Shown here: positions 5,177 through 6,419 of the stretch, piece by piece
Layout of the letters: the number at the start of each line of letters is the position of its first letter
Numbering within the stretch: position 1 is the first letter of the stretch
Origin: Bacteroidales bacterium
GTDB taxonomy: Bacteria > Bacteroidota > Bacteroidia > Bacteroidales > Paludibacteraceae
Length of the DNA: 6,419 bases
NCBI GenBank assembly: GCA_900768725.1
Contig: CAAGDU010000055.1
Coordinates: 1-6,419, forward strand
Direction of reading: 5' to 3'
Program-made: the position numbers and the translations under genes
Notes under the pieces: model-generated
The model's input: the letters and a program-made list of their open reading frames with translations, nothing else
Told to the model about the DNA's origin: nothing
Databases searched by the model: none

Positions 5177-6419
5177 TTATATTTCTCGCACTCTAACTGC
5201 ATTGAGCGTATTATGCTCGGCTTTCAGTTGGCGGAACTTCTGCCAGAAGAGTTGCATCTCGGGGTTTGTCCCTTCAATAAACTCCTCGTTGCCCTGCATG
5301 TCTATGCGGTCAAAGACCATGCCGATGGTTATCTTGTGGGTATCCAAGGCGGGCTGGTAGGTGCGCTCTTCCTTGCCCTCTACATACACCGCCCGCAGCA
5401 AGCCCGTCTCCTCCAGTCGGCTGAGCAGTTGGAGCACCAATCGGACGGGCAAGTGCTGCTCGGAGGCTATCTCGCGCGCCGTCAGCGGGGCTTCATCTGC
5501 CTCAAAGCTGCGGATGATAAGGGAGAGCAGATAGAGTGTGATGCAGTCTTTGTAGCGGCGCGACATGTGCTCAAGGTCGTGCTCGTATTCAAACTGCTCG
5601 TTGTTTTGTATCGCAAACGACATCTGCGCACCGATGAGAATGAGCAGACTTGTCCATTGCAACCAAGTGAGTAGGATAGGGATGGTGGCGAATGCACCAT
5701 AGACAATGCTCGTGCGCGACAGCAAGACGATGATGTGCATGGAAAGCATCTGCAAGAGCATGAAGAGCGTGCCCATCAGCACACCGGGAATCACTCCGCT
5801 CCAGAAACGCACTTTCGTGTTCGGGATGGAGATATACATCCACGTGAAGATAGCCCATACCACCGCGAATTGGATGAATCGCACCAAGCCCGTGCGGAGC
5901 GTGGCGAAGAAAGGAATCGACTGCAAGGACGATACCATGGAGTCAATAAAGATACTGATACCCGAGGTGGCGACTATCATGATGGGCACTATCACCAAGA
6001 TGGCGATATAGGTAACCAACTGGTGGATGACGGAGCGCGATTGCTTCACGTCCCACACCTCGTTGAACGCCGACTCCACATTGCGGAAGAACGAATAAAC
6101 CGCCCAAATCAGTATCAATAAGCCTACGCCGAGGAATACCCCTCCCTGCGCGGTCTCCAAGTATCGGTCCACCATCTCCATGATGGTCGGCACGAGGTTG
6201 GTCTCGCTGAGGAAAGACTCATTGAGCAGATTCTCAATCACTTCCGACACGCCGAAACCCTTGGCAACGGCGACCACCATCGCCAAAATAGGGATAATGG
6301 AAAACACGAGCGAATAGGTCAAACTATTGGCTCTAACGTTCAGTTTATTGTCGGTGAAACCTCTTACGACCAGCACAATTGTCCGCAATGCCTGATAGCC
6401 CAATCGTTTGCTACGGCTA
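5177..6419 (-). CDS. YihY/virulence factor BrkB-family integral membrane protein with C-terminal winged-helix-like domain (5' partial)
   Basis: An inner-membrane protein of the UPF0761/YihY/BrkB family, once misnamed ribonuclease BN; its molecular role is not established. The reading frame stays open to the window edge. The first Met-like codon here is a TTG (6401-6403) preceded by in-frame Ser-Arg-Ser-Lys-Arg codons, and family members have 20-40 more N-terminal residues, so the true start is probably upstream of the window. Counting from that TTG, the family block NSLTYSLVFSIIPILAM is at 26-42. About six hydrophobic segments are seen at roughly 28-50, 86-106, 126-152, 172-193, 200-226 and 235-262, including TSIVYGAFATIPILLTWLQW. 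Residues about 285-350 (LTAREIASEQHLPVRLVLQL, then a short turn and GLL) look like a winged helix-turn-helix, as in other Bacteroidota homologues. The stop is TAA at 5177-5179. recN follows after 67 bp on the same strand. Confidence 0.93.
   Translation of the reverse strand, partial: SRSKRLGYQALRTIVLVVRGFTDNKLNVRANSLTYSLVFSIIPILAMVVAVAKGFGVSEVIENLLNESFLSETNLVPTIMEMVDRYLETAQGGVFLGVGLLILIWAVYSFFRNVESAFNEVWDVKQSRSVIHQLVTYIAILVIVPIMIVATSGISIFIDSMVSSLQSIPFFATLRTGLVRFIQFAVVWAIFTWMYISIPNTKVRFWSGVIPGVLMGTLFMLLQMLSMHIIVLLSRTSIVYGAFATIPILLTWLQWTSLLILIGAQMSFAIQNNEQFEYEHDLEHMSRRYKDCITLYLLSLIIRSFEADEAPLTAREIASEQHLPVRLVLQLLSRLEETGLLRAVYVEGKEERTYQPALDTHKITIGMVFDRIDMQGNEEFIEGTNPEMQLFWQKFRQLKAEHNTLNAVRVREI

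Overview
The window reads as a piece of a Bacteroidota (most likely Bacteroidales) chromosome. The RarA, RecN and YihY/BrkB proteins resemble my recollection of Bacteroides/Prevotella-type homologues. There is a GH43 glycosidase with a signal peptide. None of the three visible gene starts is preceded by a GGAGG-like ribosome site, which is usual in that phylum. Genes are fairly GC-rich, while the largest intergenic gap is very AT-rich with GC-rich islands.

Layout, all four genes on the minus strand, so read from high to low coordinates. (1) 5177-6419: YihY/BrkB-family membrane protein, cut by the window edge at its 5' end. (2) 3496-5109: recN, an SMC-like DNA double-strand-break repair ATPase. 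(3) 2044-3363: rarA (mgsA), an AAA+ ATPase acting at stalled replication forks. (4) 27-1532: a secreted GH43 family enzyme (beta-xylosidase/alpha-L-arabinofuranosidase type). recN and rarA are both genome-maintenance genes and lie next to each other. The GH43 gene is functionally unrelated and is separated by a 511-bp gap.

The interesting content is in repeats. A GC-rich 73-74-bp element occurs twice in the same orientation: once just past the recN stop codon (3417-3490) and once inside recN, in frame (4830-4902), where it encodes about 25 residues of the ATPase head. RecN also lacks the usual last ~18 residues, and its end lies beside the first copy.

The rarA-GH43 gap (1533-2043) is a nest of repeats. 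It holds a 172-bp MITE-like element (1723-1894) with 23-bp terminal inverted repeats and an exact 8-bp target duplication. The element has interrupted one copy of a locally duplicated sequence, and the second copy preserves the 'empty site' in the same window. That duplicated sequence has a third, inverted copy. The end of this inverted copy merges into a four-fold 24-bp tandem array stopping 5 bp before the GH43 start codon. I see no tRNA, rRNA, CRISPR array, riboswitch or convincing promoter.
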